This document shows positions 33,047-40,692 of a DNA stretch of 64,000 nucleotides, in pieces. The DNA comes from a virus. Position numbers and translations under genes: made by a program. Positions within the stretch are counted from its first letter, which is position 1. The number at the start of each line of letters is the position of its first letter. The DNA is taken from positions 31,417-95,416 of the IMG/VR virus record IMGVR_UViG_3300010885_033832, one strand, 5' to 3'. The notes beneath the pieces were generated by a model that was not told the origin of the DNA, made no database searches, and saw nothing but the letters and a program-made list of their open reading frames with translations.

Positions 33047-33370
33047 CTAGGCGTTAGCAGTTTCGCGCACGTTGACAGGGAACCACTGGTCGGCAACGAC
33101 CTCAACGAACGTGCCAGACCCTTCATCGTGTTCCCAGTCGCGGACCGTGACCGAACCGATGACCGTGATGTGGTCACCTCGGCGAACCGTTGCGATGATG
33201 TCGTACGCCATTTGGTCGAACGCCGTGAACGTGTAGTAGTTCCACTGGTCACCGCGCTCGTCGCGCTTCGTGCTGATTCGGAATGACGTAATCGCCGTTC
33301 CCTCGCTGGTCACCACTTGGCGTGGTGTTGTGGCAACAAGTGCGTTGCCGAGAATAATCGTGTCCGACAT
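33047..33370 (-). CDS. Single-stranded DNA-binding protein-like, copy 2
   Basis: 107 residues, start at 33368-33370. MSDTIILGNALVATTPRQVV, ITSFRIST, NYYTFTAFDQMAYDI, RRGDHITVIGSVTVRDW and FVEVVADQWF align along their length with the SSB copy at 28602, but this one is shorter and also lacks an acidic tail. The pair could be a replication and a recombination form or two strand-specific coats. Own terminator with a T-run. Confidence 0.88.
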   Translation of the reverse strand: MSDTIILGNALVATTPRQVVTSEGTAITSFRISTKRDERGDQWNYYTFTAFDQMAYDIIATVRRGDHITVIGSVTVRDWEHDEGSGTFVEVVADQWFPVNVRETANA

Positions 33371-33424
33371 TCTGTCCTTTCCTGTGGCAGGCGTTTCCTC
33401 CCACACTTTGACACTACGCGAAAA

Positions 33425-33450
33425 AGGGGAGAGGCGCGAGCCTCCCCCCT
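33425..33450 (-). terminator. Hairpin with T-tract after the 40-aa gene
   Basis: GGGGAGAGGC GCGA GCCTCCCCC, with TTTTTC following on the minus strand. Confidence 0.88.
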
Positions 33451-33456
33451 CCGACA

Positions 33457-33579
33457 CTACTTGTCGAATCGCCAATCCTCGTCTGTGTCGTAGACGGCTT
33501 CCTCGGTTTCGTCCTCTGGGTCGTCTGGCGGAGTGTAGTACGCCCGCTCCGCGCGACCCTGGTCGCTGAAATATCCCAT
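33457..33579 (-). CDS. Cassette gene: 40-aa acidic protein
   Basis: Start MGYFSDQGRAERAYY, seven bases after GGA. A second ATG in another frame gives a basic shadow. Strongly acidic (PPDDPEDETEEAVYDTDEDW), probably disordered; DNA-mimic behaviour is conceivable but unproven. Confidence 0.7.
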   Translation of the reverse strand: MGYFSDQGRAERAYYTPPDDPEDETEEAVYDTDEDWRFDK

Positions 33580-33647
33580 TTCATTTTCCTTTCGGGGAGG
33601 GATTTCCTCCACACCTCAACCGTACACCCGACCCCGGACACGAAACA

Positions 33648-33675
33648 ACCTCCCCCACCCGAGGGTGAGGGATGC
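33648..33675 (-). terminator. Hairpin after the 143-aa gene
   Basis: CCTCCCCCACCC/GGGTGAGGGATG stem. Confidence 0.7.
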
Positions 33676-33683
33676 TGTCGGGA

Positions 33684-34115
33684 TTACTCCCAGATGTTTC
33701 CGTCTGCTCCGTATTCCTCCCAAAGTACTTGGGCTTGAGCAATCGCTTCGTCGAGTTCGTGGAAGACCTCGCTAAACGATTCGTCTCCGTCACGGAGCGA
33801 GACAACCTCGAACCACGAATTGTTGATCCAATCGAAGTATTCCGCACCCTTGGCTTCCCATTCGGCAAGGTCGGCGTCCGTCTTGATACCGAATGACTCA
33901 AGGTCGTCCGTGTAGCGCAACACCTCGTAGTCCGAGAGTAGAGCCTTGCGAGCGTGAATCCGCATCTCTCCGTTGCGATAGACGCGGAACCGAGGTGTCG
34001 TGAAGTCGGCCCACACCAATTCCCAATCGTGAGTCCAAGTGTGGAAAGCCGAGTCCTGTCGAGCCGAGTCCGGCTCCAGAGGGAGGCTCACGCCTCCCTC
34101 CTTCGCCTGGCTCAT
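33684..34115 (-). CDS. Unknown 143-aa protein
   Basis: ATG overlaps the upstream TGA (ATGA), so it is translated with the 136-aa gene. Acidic, alpha/beta; notable stretches are WELVWADFTTPRFRVYRNGE and FSEVFHELDEAIAQAQVLW. No family recognised. Confidence 0.8.
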   Translation of the reverse strand: MSQAKEGGVSLPLEPDSARQDSAFHTWTHDWELVWADFTTPRFRVYRNGEMRIHARKALLSDYEVLRYTDDLESFGIKTDADLAEWEAKGAEYFDWINNSWFEVVSLRDGDESFSEVFHELDEAIAQAQVLWEEYGADGNIWE

Positions 34116-34522
34116 TCGGATTCCTCGATGTCGCGGAGGTAGCCGACCTTGAACATCGCGCCCATCGGCTCGTCGTGCGAGTATCGGGTGCAGGTCAGGT
34201 TGCCCGACTCAGGGTCGTACTCGAAGTCAAGGCGGTACTGCCCATTGATTGCGAGCGTGTCAACGATGGTGCCGACCTTACAGATGGCGTGTCCCGAAAC
34301 TCGGTCCCAATTCATCGCCTCGCTCCAGATGACGATGTCCTCGGTGTTGGTGATTCCGTGACGACTCGTCCATTCGGGGAGAAAGTTCTCGCTGTAGTCC
34401 TCTTGGTTGTCGTCCCAGCACCCGTGACAATCATCGCTCGGTGTGGATTTGTCGGTCACTTCGTCGTACACCTCACAGGTACACTCGGTCGTGACGACGG
34501 CTTTCATAATTGTGTTGGTCAT
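34112..34522 (-). CDS. Unknown 136-aa protein with N-terminal Cys cluster
   Basis: CTC near the start and CHGCW at about 33-37 could bind zinc; the rest predicts beta structure (GTIVDTLAINGQYRLDFEYD). Good GAAAGGA site. Coupled to the following 143-aa gene. Confidence 0.8.
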   Translation of the reverse strand: MTNTIMKAVVTTECTCEVYDEVTDKSTPSDDCHGCWDDNQEDYSENFLPEWTSRHGITNTEDIVIWSEAMNWDRVSGHAICKVGTIVDTLAINGQYRLDFEYDPESGNLTCTRYSHDEPMGAMFKVGYLRDIEESE

Positions 34523-34548
34523 AACTTTCCTTTCCGCAGGGAATCTCC

Positions 34549-34824
34549 CTACACCTCAACACTACGCTTCGACCTAACTGTGGTCAAGTACCCCTCCCAC
34601 TCGTTCGTCAGGTGCCCAGCGGAGATGAGTATGTCCCCAACCGTGAGTCCGAGTCCCTTGGCGAGTAGCGCGAGGTAGTCACTCGACACCTCTTTCTTTC
34701 CGTGCTCGACCTCAGAGATGTAGGCGTTCGATACTCCCGAGGCTCGGGCGAGCTCGAGTCCGGTCATACCGAGATCGTGTCGGCGTGCGTAGATCGTGTA
34801 CCCAATGGCAGCGCGTGATTTCAT
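34549..34824 (-). CDS. XRE-family HTH transcriptional regulator
   Basis: 91 residues, start MKSRAAIGYTIYARR. The HTH is ARRHDLGMTGLELARASGVSNAYISEVEHGKKEVSSDYLALLAKGLGLTVGDIL, a Cro/CI-like fold with the normal length. The C-terminal 25 residues may aid dimerisation. It could control the cassette promoters or a lysis decision; no integrase is present to support lysogeny. The promoter of the next gene lies inside its 3' end and no hairpin follows. Confidence 0.9.
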   Translation of the reverse strand: MKSRAAIGYTIYARRHDLGMTGLELARASGVSNAYISEVEHGKKEVSSDYLALLAKGLGLTVGDILISAGHLTNEWEGYLTTVRSKRSVEV

Positions 34825-34840
34825 GTCGTTCCTTTCGTGA

Positions 34841-34877
34841 ACGGAGCGAAGCGCACCCCCGAAAGGGTGCGCTCCGT
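34841..34877 (-). terminator. Hairpin after the 108-aa gene
   Basis: ACGGAGC..GCGCACCC / GGGTGCGCTCCGT. Confidence 0.75.
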
Positions 34878-34882
34878 CTTGG

Positions 34883-35209
34883 TCAGTCTTCCTCGTCCTC
34901 GTCAAAGCCCTGAGGAATGAGGTCGCAGAACCCATCGTTCGGGTTCTCGTGGTTGGTGTAGACAGCGTTCACGAACCGAAGGCCGCACGACTCCTCGTAC
35001 CACTCCTTCACCTTTTCCAGCATGGCGTATGAGTCCATGTCGCTCGCCGAGATGAGAGGGTCGTAGCCGTACTCCGCCATTTGCTTCATCTGCTCCTCGT
35101 CCATCAAGATATAAATCTTGTGGCAGGTGTCGAACGCGATGCCACTAGCCTCCGAGAGTGCCGACTCAACAGCACCCCAGCCAGTCTGACCTTTGAGTTT
35201 CAGTTTCAT
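34883..35209 (-). CDS. Unknown 108-aa acidic protein
   Basis: MKLKLKGQTGWGAVESALSEA start with AAAGG. Helical middle (EEQMKQMAEYGYD, MLEKVKEWYEESCG) and an acidic FDEDEED tail. No family. Confidence 0.8.
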   Translation of the reverse strand: MKLKLKGQTGWGAVESALSEASGIAFDTCHKIYILMDEEQMKQMAEYGYDPLISASDMDSYAMLEKVKEWYEESCGLRFVNAVYTNHENPNDGFCDLIPQGFDEDEED

Positions 35210-35279
35210 TATGTGCCTTTCCGTGGCAGACCATCTGCCCACAACATCACTCTACGCCGACAGCGAAACCAACGCAAGT

Positions 35280-35303
35280 AGGGGGTCACCGAAGTGACCC
35301 CCC
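35280..35303 (-). terminator. Hairpin after the 106-aa gene
   Basis: GGGGGTCAC CGAA GTGACCCCC perfect stem. Confidence 0.85.
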
Positions 35304-35308
35304 ATTGC

Positions 35309-35629
35309 CTAGCGATTGGTGCGTGACCGAACGAACGCGTCAGCGTGTTGAGCGAACTGCGAACCGAGGTCCGAGAACGAGCGGTCAAGACCCGACCCCG
35401 TAGATTCGGTGTCAATGAACGCGAGGAGCGTGACACGAGCAAGTGCTTGGTGCAACTCGTCGTAGTACTCGTACCAGTCGTTCGCTACTCCGTCACTCCA
35501 AGCGAGGAGGTATTGCGACCGACCCGTTCCCGTGTCCTTCTCAACGAACGAGATCGTGACCTGCGTTCCGATGAACAACTCGGACAGGTCAATCCTGCGA
35601 GCGGTGACTACTGTGTCGAAGTCCGACAT
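35309..35629 (-). CDS. Unknown 106-aa protein
   Basis: Start MSDFDTVVTARRIDLSELF. Beta-rich N-terminal half (GTQVTISFVEK), then a long helix (WYEYYDELHQALARVTLLAF). Possibly a homologue of small actinophage hypotheticals; function unknown. Confidence 0.8.
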   Translation of the reverse strand: MSDFDTVVTARRIDLSELFIGTQVTISFVEKDTGTGRSQYLLAWSDGVANDWYEYYDELHQALARVTLLAFIDTESTGSGLDRSFSDLGSQFAQHADAFVRSRTNR

Positions 35630-35684
35630 AGTGATCCTTTCCGTAGGGAGCGTTTCCCCCCACACCTCAACGATACGCAAAAAA

Positions 35685-35713
35685 GGAGGAGAGGTCAACG
35701 ACCCCTCCTCCTC
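35685..35713 (-). terminator. Hairpin with T-tract
   Basis: AGGAGGAGAGGTC/GACCCCTCCTCCT, with TTTTTTGCG after it on the minus strand. Confidence 0.9.
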
Positions 35714-35721
35714 TCTTGCGG

Positions 35722-36165
35722 TTAGACCGAAGCGTTCTCGGTCACCGCCATTGCTTCCTGCCAGATACACAGGTTGGTTTCCAGACGGTCACCGAACACG
35801 CGAACCCAGTCCGCGAGGTCAACCGTTTCCTCGGTCACGAATGTCTGGAGCATATTGACGTGGAGGTCAACGGGGTGAGCGTACGAGAACCCGTTGCTTG
35901 ACCAGACGGGGACGGTCACGATTCGACTGTCCTCGTCACTCCGCCAACCGACTCCCTCGGTTCCGATGATGGCGACCCGGGGCTTCCTCCACGAGTCCGT
36001 GTCCTTGAGCGTGACGAAGACCAGCGGTTCGACCTCGCACTTCTCAAGCCCATCGAACTTGCCGTAGGTCAGTTCGAGGATTTTGTGGATGTGCTTGGTC
36101 AACGCCTCGCTGTCCACCTTGTGGGCAATGCAGCCTTTCCTGCGGGATTCATACCTGTCGTTCAT
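35722..36165 (-). CDS. Unknown 147-aa protein
   Basis: Start MNDRYESRRKGCIAHK. Alpha/beta; PLVFVTLKDTD and RVAIIGTEGVGWRSDED strands are notable. No recognised motif. Good GAAAGGAA site and own hairpin. Confidence 0.8.
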   Translation of the reverse strand: MNDRYESRRKGCIAHKVDSEALTKHIHKILELTYGKFDGLEKCEVEPLVFVTLKDTDSWRKPRVAIIGTEGVGWRSDEDSRIVTVPVWSSNGFSYAHPVDLHVNMLQTFVTEETVDLADWVRVFGDRLETNLCIWQEAMAVTENASV

Positions 36166-36218
36166 TGTGTTCCTTTCGGTGGCCGACCCTCGGCCACATT
36201 CCCAAACTACGCGAGAAA

Positions 36219-36244
36219 GGGGAGAGGTGCAAGCACCCCTCCCC
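36219..36244 (-). terminator. Hairpin after the 164-aa gene
   Basis: GGGGAGAGGTGC AA GCACCCCTCCCC, TTTCTCGCG after it. Confidence 0.85.
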
Positions 36245-36250
36245 AATCGG

Positions 36251-36745
36251 TCACACGAAGTCGCTGACCGTGTCGCGTTCGCGAGAGACCTTGTAGTCCT
36301 CGTCCGAGTAGAAGTCTTTCGACTGTACCCACTCGTCACGCGCGGTTGACTCTCCGTACTGCTCAACCAACTCCGAAGCGTCAATCTCGTGGTCGTAGGA
36401 AACACCGTCAATCTCAAACTCAACATTGACGTAGCCCATTTCAGAGACCAGTTCGTCCCACATTTCCGAGATGTAATCGGAAGCGAGAATCGGACGAAGC
36501 GTTCCGTACTTCATCATCACGCCGACCTCGTTCTCCCACTCACCGACCTTGTAGTTCTCGAACAACTCCTCGTCTGTGTCGTAGTAGAGGGCGTGTCCGT
36601 CCTGAAGCGCGTTGGCCGCGACCAAGAATCGCGCCCACTTCTGCTCCGTGGTTTCCTCCTCCAACGGAACGCCATTGACACTCACGGCAGTTGCGTTGTC
36701 GAAGCGGTGTTCTTGACCGTCTGCGGTCGAGACAATAACCAGCAT
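36251..36745 (-). CDS. Unknown 164-aa acidic protein
   Basis: MLVIVSTADGQEHRFDNAT start; N-terminal beta unit reminiscent of small ubiquitin-like or SH3-like pieces, then acidic helices. No family recognised. Confidence 0.8.
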   Translation of the reverse strand: MLVIVSTADGQEHRFDNATAVSVNGVPLEEETTEQKWARFLVAANALQDGHALYYDTDEELFENYKVGEWENEVGVMMKYGTLRPILASDYISEMWDELVSEMGYVNVEFEIDGVSYDHEIDASELVEQYGESTARDEWVQSKDFYSDEDYKVSRERDTVSDFV

Positions 36746-36799
36746 TGCTTCCTTTCCGTGGCAGAACCGTTCTGCTCACATTCCCAAACTACGACAAAA

Positions 36800-36826
36800 G
36801 GGAGGAGGTCGCAATGACCCCCTCCC
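36800..36826 (-). terminator. Hairpin after the 108-aa gene
   Basis: GGGAGGAGGTC/GACCCCCTCCC with TTTTGTCG tail. Confidence 0.85.
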
Positions 36827-36839
36827 CTCGTGTCGCTTC

Positions 36840-37166
36840 TTACGCGAAGACCCGACCGGCAATCCCCAGTGCTTCGACCACACGGCTCACGGCGAAGAGC
36901 GAGTCTCCCCCGATGTGCCATTCGTAGAGTTCGTCCATTTCTGGCGCACCGTCTTCGTATCGCTTCCAGTCGTACAGCGTTACTCGAGTACCGTCCTCGA
37001 ACAGCAAGTCCCACTCGGTCGTAACCTTGCTTCCCGAGTCGTTCCCTAGAGAGATGGTTGGTGATCCAAACACCGTCTCGATGTGTTCACGAGTTGTCTC
37101 GATGTACCCTTGCAGACTCGTTCCGTTTGCACCCGAGTCGTTCTCGGATAGTGTCATAAATTTCAC
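36840..37166 (-). CDS. Unknown 108-aa protein
   Basis: GTG start nine bases after AGGA (MKFMTLSENDSG); the ATG three codons on is too far. WDLLFEDGTRVTLYDWKRYEDG is the central beta block, a pattern seen in other phage hypotheticals of unknown role. Confidence 0.78.
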   Translation of the reverse strand: MKFMTLSENDSGANGTSLQGYIETTREHIETVFGSPTISLGNDSGSKVTTEWDLLFEDGTRVTLYDWKRYEDGAPEMDELYEWHIGGDSLFAVSRVVEALGIAGRVFA

Positions 37167-37192
37167 TGCTTGTTGTCCTTTCGGTTGGTGGT

Positions 37193-37216
37193 GAGGGGAG
37201 GCCGCAACCTCCCCTC
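37193..37216 (-). terminator. Hairpin after the 78-aa gene
   Basis: GAGGGGAGG CCGCAA CCTCCCCTC. Confidence 0.8.
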
Positions 37217-37220
37217 GCCG

Positions 37221-37457
37221 TTACTCGTTTCGTTCGCGAATGAGCGTGAACTCAAACTCGTCCGTGTCCTTGTCGAACGCCCGTTGGAACTCGGCTTCGT
37301 CTTGGAAGTAGAACCAAATCATATTGTCGAAACTCTCGTCCTCCACCATTTTCTCGTAGAGGTCGGGGTCGTTCAGTATGACCACTTGCGCTTCTGTATC
37401 TCCTGGCACGACTTCATCTTTCCAGATGTAGTCAACCCACGTTACTCGTTCAGCCAT
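37221..37457 (-). CDS. Unknown 78-aa acidic protein
   Basis: Start MAERVTWVDYIWKDEVV. Strands AQVVILND and IWFYFQDEAEFQRAF. Highly acidic. No family. Confidence 0.8.
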   Translation of the reverse strand: MAERVTWVDYIWKDEVVPGDTEAQVVILNDPDLYEKMVEDESFDNMIWFYFQDEAEFQRAFDKDTDEFEFTLIRERNE

Positions 37458-37498
37458 TGTGTTTCCTTTCGTTGTGGCAATCCAAGTCAACCACGAAA

Positions 37499-37527
37499 GG
37501 GGGGAGAGGTCAACGACCCCTCCCCCC
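37499..37527 (-). terminator. Hairpin after the 134-aa gene
   Basis: GGGGGAGAGGTC AACG ACCCCTCCCCC, TTTCGTGG after it. Confidence 0.85.
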
Positions 37528-37533
37528 TGACCG

Positions 37534-37938
37534 CTAGTAACTAGCGTGTGGAACTACCTCACCGAGATACTTGGCAACATCATAGATGTCCTCAAGCGAG
37601 ATGTGCTTGGACTCACCCTTGTTGTTGTACGCGCTGGCGAACCCTTGGAAGTATCGGTGCTTTTCCGAACCGACTTCCATAATGATTGCTACCCAATCAT
37701 CCGCGAGGTGCTTGATGAACAAGTCCTCCCAGATGATGACGGTGTCCTCGTCTGTCTCCTCGTTGTAGGTCGTGGAGGGCAGACCACCCTCGTCTGTGTC
37801 GAGGAATCCGAACAGCACTTGTCCGTCTTGCTCCTGCGAAATCATCTCGACAGGGTAGTTCATAATGTCCTCGCGGAATGCTTCAGGGTCTTTGACCGCG
37901 AAGTAGTTGGTACGGACCTTGCCGTAGTAGTTCGCCAT
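37534..37938 (-). CDS. Unknown 134-aa protein
   Basis: TAATG overlap with the upstream 56-aa gene. MANYYGKVRTNYFAVKD start; alpha/beta with GQVLFGFLDTDEGG and DDWVAIIMEVGSEKHRYF. This resembles a family of phage proteins of unknown role that begin with a similar Y-x-R-T-N-Y-F segment. Confidence 0.8.
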   Translation of the reverse strand: MANYYGKVRTNYFAVKDPEAFREDIMNYPVEMISQEQDGQVLFGFLDTDEGGLPSTTYNEETDEDTVIIWEDLFIKHLADDWVAIIMEVGSEKHRYFQGFASAYNNKGESKHISLEDIYDVAKYLGEVVPHASY

Positions 37939-38108
37939 TACTCGCTCACCTGCTCGACAATGTTTTCCATTGTGAACTCGCCACCCTGAACAAAGAAGTC
38001 ATCCGAAATCATCTCGTCAAACATCTTTTCCGCTTCCTCGATACTGGCCGCTTCGACCGTGGCTTCGAGGTTCTTGATGAGTGTGGCGTATGCCGTGTAC
38101 TTTTTCAT
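37938..38108 (-). CDS. Small 56-aa protein coupled to the 134-aa gene
   Basis: MKKYTAYATLIKNLEATVEAASIEEAEKMFDEMI: one beta strand, helix and acidic tail, the layout of many DpnD/PcfM-like short proteins that begin with a Y-x-V-x-I strand. Function unknown. Confidence 0.78.
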   Translation of the reverse strand: MKKYTAYATLIKNLEATVEAASIEEAEKMFDEMISDDFFVQGGEFTMENIVEQVSE

Positions 38109-38164
38109 TCTGTTCCTTTCCGATCGCGTGACCATCACCCGACCTGTTTCCAAACTACGGCAAA

Positions 38165-38192
38165 GAGGGAGGAGACGATAGTCTCCCCCCTC
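38165..38192 (-). terminator. Hairpin after the Api92-like gene
   Basis: GAGGGAGGAGAC GATA GTCTCCCCCCTC. Confidence 0.85.
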
Positions 38193-38199
38193 CTGTCCG

Positions 38200-38832
38200 T
38201 TACTTCGTGGCGAGTTCGATTGACTTGGGGCAATCGGCGTACCAGCATTCGGGGTCAGTCTCGACCTCGCAGTAGCACTCGCGGTCACGCTTCTGGTAGT
38301 CGGCGTGGCTGTTGGGGATGTCGTACTCCTCGTCCACGATTACCTCACCGTCCTTGAGCGTGAGTTCTCCACCCCAGCCCTGCTCCTCCTCGTACCACCA
38401 CGACATTTCGAGGTGCGGATACTGCTCGGCAAGGGCAGCGACCACGCCACGCGGATAATCCCACGGAGTCTGGAATGTGATTCGGATTTGGTTGTCCTCG
38501 TCCTCGAACTCGATGTCTCCGTCACCAGCGTCCCACTTACAACCCCAGTTGTCGGAGTTCCACGAGTACCAGTTGGTGTCGGTGTTCCCGACCTGCTCGC
38601 CGTTTACAACGCCCCTGCGACCAAAGTAATCGTCCAACTTGTCGGCTGGCGGAGCAATGATGTTCCAGAACGAGAAGCCACCCTCGTTCAGTTTGATTTC
38701 GCCTGTCGGCTCGAAGCCGTCATAGACCATTTCAGGTCGGGGCATTTCCATCTCGCGGAGGAACGATTGGAGTTCCATTTTGTCTCCGCTGGGCGCGGTG
38801 ACGGTCACGCTGTTGTAGACCCAGTTAGGCAT
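38200..38832 (-). CDS. Api92-like (DUF1281-type) phage protein
   Basis: 210 residues, start MPNWVYNSVTV after AAAGGAAG. The start MPNWVYN, the FSFWNIIAPP block, NWYSWNSDNWGCKWDAGD and FQTPWDYPRGVVAALAEQYPHLEMSWWYEEEQGWGGE follow the Api92/DUF1281 ferredoxin-like family of phage accessory proteins. Two Cys pairs near the C-terminus (CYC, CWYADC) may be local additions. Family function unknown. Confidence 0.85.
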   Translation of the reverse strand: MPNWVYNSVTVTAPSGDKMELQSFLREMEMPRPEMVYDGFEPTGEIKLNEGGFSFWNIIAPPADKLDDYFGRRGVVNGEQVGNTDTNWYSWNSDNWGCKWDAGDGDIEFEDEDNQIRITFQTPWDYPRGVVAALAEQYPHLEMSWWYEEEQGWGGELTLKDGEVIVDEEYDIPNSHADYQKRDRECYCEVETDPECWYADCPKSIELATK

Positions 38833-38884
38833 ACTGCTTCCTTTCATCGGGTAGCCAAGTGGCTACATTACAACAATAAACGAA

Positions 38885-38912
38885 ACCCCCCTCCGAGTCA
38901 AGGGAGGGGGGT
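38885..38912 (-). terminator. Hairpin after the 96-aa gene
   Basis: ACCCCCCTCC/GGGAGGGGGGT stem. Confidence 0.8.
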
Positions 38913-38918
38913 CGCGTT

Positions 38919-39209
38919 TTATCTGATGGGTTGTATTCGGTAAGCGACCTGTTCGCTCATCTTGGCAGCGAGGAACATCTTGTCGGTTACTTCGGGGAGA
39001 GGCTCGTCTCCCCACCAGTCCTGCTTGTCCACATCAAAGTAGTCGAGCAGGTAGGAGACCATTTCCTCGGAGTAGTCGGAGGTGTATAGCAGGCACTCCT
39101 TGGTGTCGGTCTTGGCGGTCAGGGGCGATTGGAAGAATCCACGCGCAATCCGATTCACATCAGATTCCCAGATTAGTTCCGCTTCGAGAGCGGTGGTTTC
39201 ACTCCACAT
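38919..39209 (-). CDS. Unknown 96-aa protein
   Basis: ATG at 39207-39209 with GGAGG upstream, inside the end of the previous gene (11-base overlap). MWSETTALEAELIWESDVNRI; acidic YLLDYFDVDKQDWWGDEPLP. No family. Confidence 0.75.
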   Translation of the reverse strand: MWSETTALEAELIWESDVNRIARGFFQSPLTAKTDTKECLLYTSDYSEEMVSYLLDYFDVDKQDWWGDEPLPEVTDKMFLAAKMSEQVAYRIQPIR

Positions 39210-39345
39210 CAGTGACCTCCAAGAGCATTGTCTCGGTTTCGATTTCTTTGTACTCCCCCTGACCAATGAGGTTCTGCGCTTCTTCGAGCGTCTCGGCGAT
39301 GACCTCGACTCGTTCCCCTGTGAGGAATGTGTATGTCTTTGGCAT
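39199..39345 (-). CDS. Small 48-aa protein
   Basis: ATG at 39343-39345 with AAAGGA. MPKTYTFLTGERVEVIAETLEEAQNLI: beta hairpin plus helix, like the 56-aa gene at 37938. Probable fold: short strand-helix dimer. Unknown. Confidence 0.75.
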   Translation of the reverse strand: MPKTYTFLTGERVEVIAETLEEAQNLIGQGEYKEIETETMLLEVTDVE

Positions 39346-39398
39346 AATGTCCTTTCCGTGAGGAGACCGTCTCCCCACGCTTCCAAACTACACAACAA

Positions 39399-39425
39399 GA
39401 GGGAGGAGCACAATGCTCCCCCCTC
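39399..39425 (-). terminator. Hairpin after the 126-aa gene
   Basis: GAGGGAGGAGC/GCTCCCCCCTC with TTGTTGTG tail. Confidence 0.85.
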
Positions 39426-39434
39426 CGTGTGTTG

Positions 39435-39815
39435 TTACTGTGGGCAGACCACCTTGACATTGGCGATGTGCTGGGCGAGAGCAGGTCGCTCGGAGTCCGA
39501 GGCTTCCTCAATCAAAGCCCAGTCGGCTTCATCCCAGTTACTGGTGTCCACCAGTTTGATTCCCTTGGCTACTCCGTACGAACCATCCTCGGCGAAGTAG
39601 GTCGTGGTAGCGACCGGCTGGGTCAGAGTGGCGAGTCGCTGGTTGATGATGTAGTCGAGTTGTTCTTCCTCGTCTCCATCAGGCCGCACCCATTCCTGCT
39701 CCTCGTCATCGAACCACGCCCGTTCGTGAAACTTGGCCATCAACGATTCATCGTCAAGCCAGAAGCCGTCATCGCTCGGATCGTAGTAGACCACGAAGTG
39801 GATTTGCTTGGTCAT
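39435..39815 (-). CDS. Unknown 126-aa acidic protein
   Basis: Start MTKQIHFVVYYDPSDDGFWLDDESL. Three beta strands, then acidic helices. FWLDDE and VRPDGDEEEQLDY are typical of acidic phage proteins. No family. Confidence 0.8.
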   Translation of the reverse strand: MTKQIHFVVYYDPSDDGFWLDDESLMAKFHERAWFDDEEQEWVRPDGDEEEQLDYIINQRLATLTQPVATTTYFAEDGSYGVAKGIKLVDTSNWDEADWALIEEASDSERPALAQHIANVKVVCPQ

Positions 39816-39868
39816 TCTGTTCCTTTCGGTTGGTGTGCCGGGTGGCACGATTCCATCGTACGCCGAAA

Positions 39869-39893
39869 AGGGAGGAGGCGTTAGCCTCCCCCC
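39869..39893 (-). terminator. Hairpin after the DprA-like gene
   Basis: AGGGAGGAGGC GTTA GCCTCCCCCCT, TTTTCGG after it. Confidence 0.85.
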
Positions 39894-39905
39894 TCTCGGT
39901 GTGGG

Positions 39906-40607
39906 TTACTCCCGACCCAACATCTCGATAATGTCGGCAACGGAGGTAATCAGGTTCGCACCACGCTTGATGAGTTCGTGAGTGCCAGCGGAAGTTCCCG
40001 AAGTAATCGGGCCAGGAACTGCTCCGACCTTTGCTCGACGCTTTTTGAGCGCGTGTTTCGCGACGTTGATGGAGCCACTGCGGTAGCCAGCCTCGATAAC
40101 CACGACAGCAACCGAGAGGTTCGCCATCAACTTGCTCCGCTTCAAGAATCGTTCGCGAGTCGGAGCCGTTTTCGGAGGCGACTCCGAGAGCAGGAGTCCC
40201 GTCATCGCGACTCGGCGGAACAGTTCCGAGTGACCCGATGGGTACGCGGAGTCGAGTCCCCCAACAGCGACAACGATGGTGTTCCCACCACACGCCAGAG
40301 TGGCGCGAGTAGCCATTCCGTCAATGCCGTACGCTCCGCCAGTGATGGTGGTGTAGCCACGCGAGACGAGGCCAGCCGCGAAGTCCATCGCGACGTGTTC
40401 GCCGTAGCCCGTTGAGGCACGTGCGCCCGTGAGGGTCACGGCGTTGTTGAGGTCGGAGAGCAGGTCGAGGTTCCCCAAGTACCAGAGGTCGGGAGCCTTG
40501 TCACCAAGTCGCCTCTTGAGAAGCAGAGGGTATCGCTCGTCGGTGACGGGCAGGAACCCGATGACTTCGTGTGGGACTACGACGTTCTCTTGTTCGGTAT
40601 CTATCAT
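39906..40607 (-). CDS. DprA/Smf-like protein
   Basis: 233 residues. Rossmann-like core: TLTGARASTGYG, TTITGGAYGIDGMATRATLACGGNTIVVAVGGLD, YPSGHSELFRRVAMTGLLLSESPP, RERFLKRSKLMANLSVAVVVIEAGYRSGSINVAKHAL and AVPGPITSGTSAGTHELIKRGANLI. These match the DprA order. Bacterial DprA loads RecA on single-stranded DNA; phage copies may act in recombination or bind nucleotides like other LOG/SMF Rossmann proteins. It lacks an added winged-helix domain. Neighbour of the GP88-like gene. Confidence 0.92.
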   Translation of the reverse strand: MIDTEQENVVVPHEVIGFLPVTDERYPLLLKRRLGDKAPDLWYLGNLDLLSDLNNAVTLTGARASTGYGEHVAMDFAAGLVSRGYTTITGGAYGIDGMATRATLACGGNTIVVAVGGLDSAYPSGHSELFRRVAMTGLLLSESPPKTAPTRERFLKRSKLMANLSVAVVVIEAGYRSGSINVAKHALKKRRAKVGAVPGPITSGTSAGTHELIKRGANLITSVADIIEMLGRE

Positions 40608-40660
40608 TGTGTTTCCTTTCGGTTGAGTGACGGGTGTCACAATTCCACATTACACAAGAA

Positions 40661-40688
40661 AAGAGGGGAGCGCAAGGCTCCCCTCCCT
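40661..40688 (-). terminator. Hairpin after the GP88-like gene
   Basis: GAGGGGAGC GCAAG GCTCCCCTC with TTTTCTTG tail. Confidence 0.88.
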
Positions 40689-40692
40689 CTCG

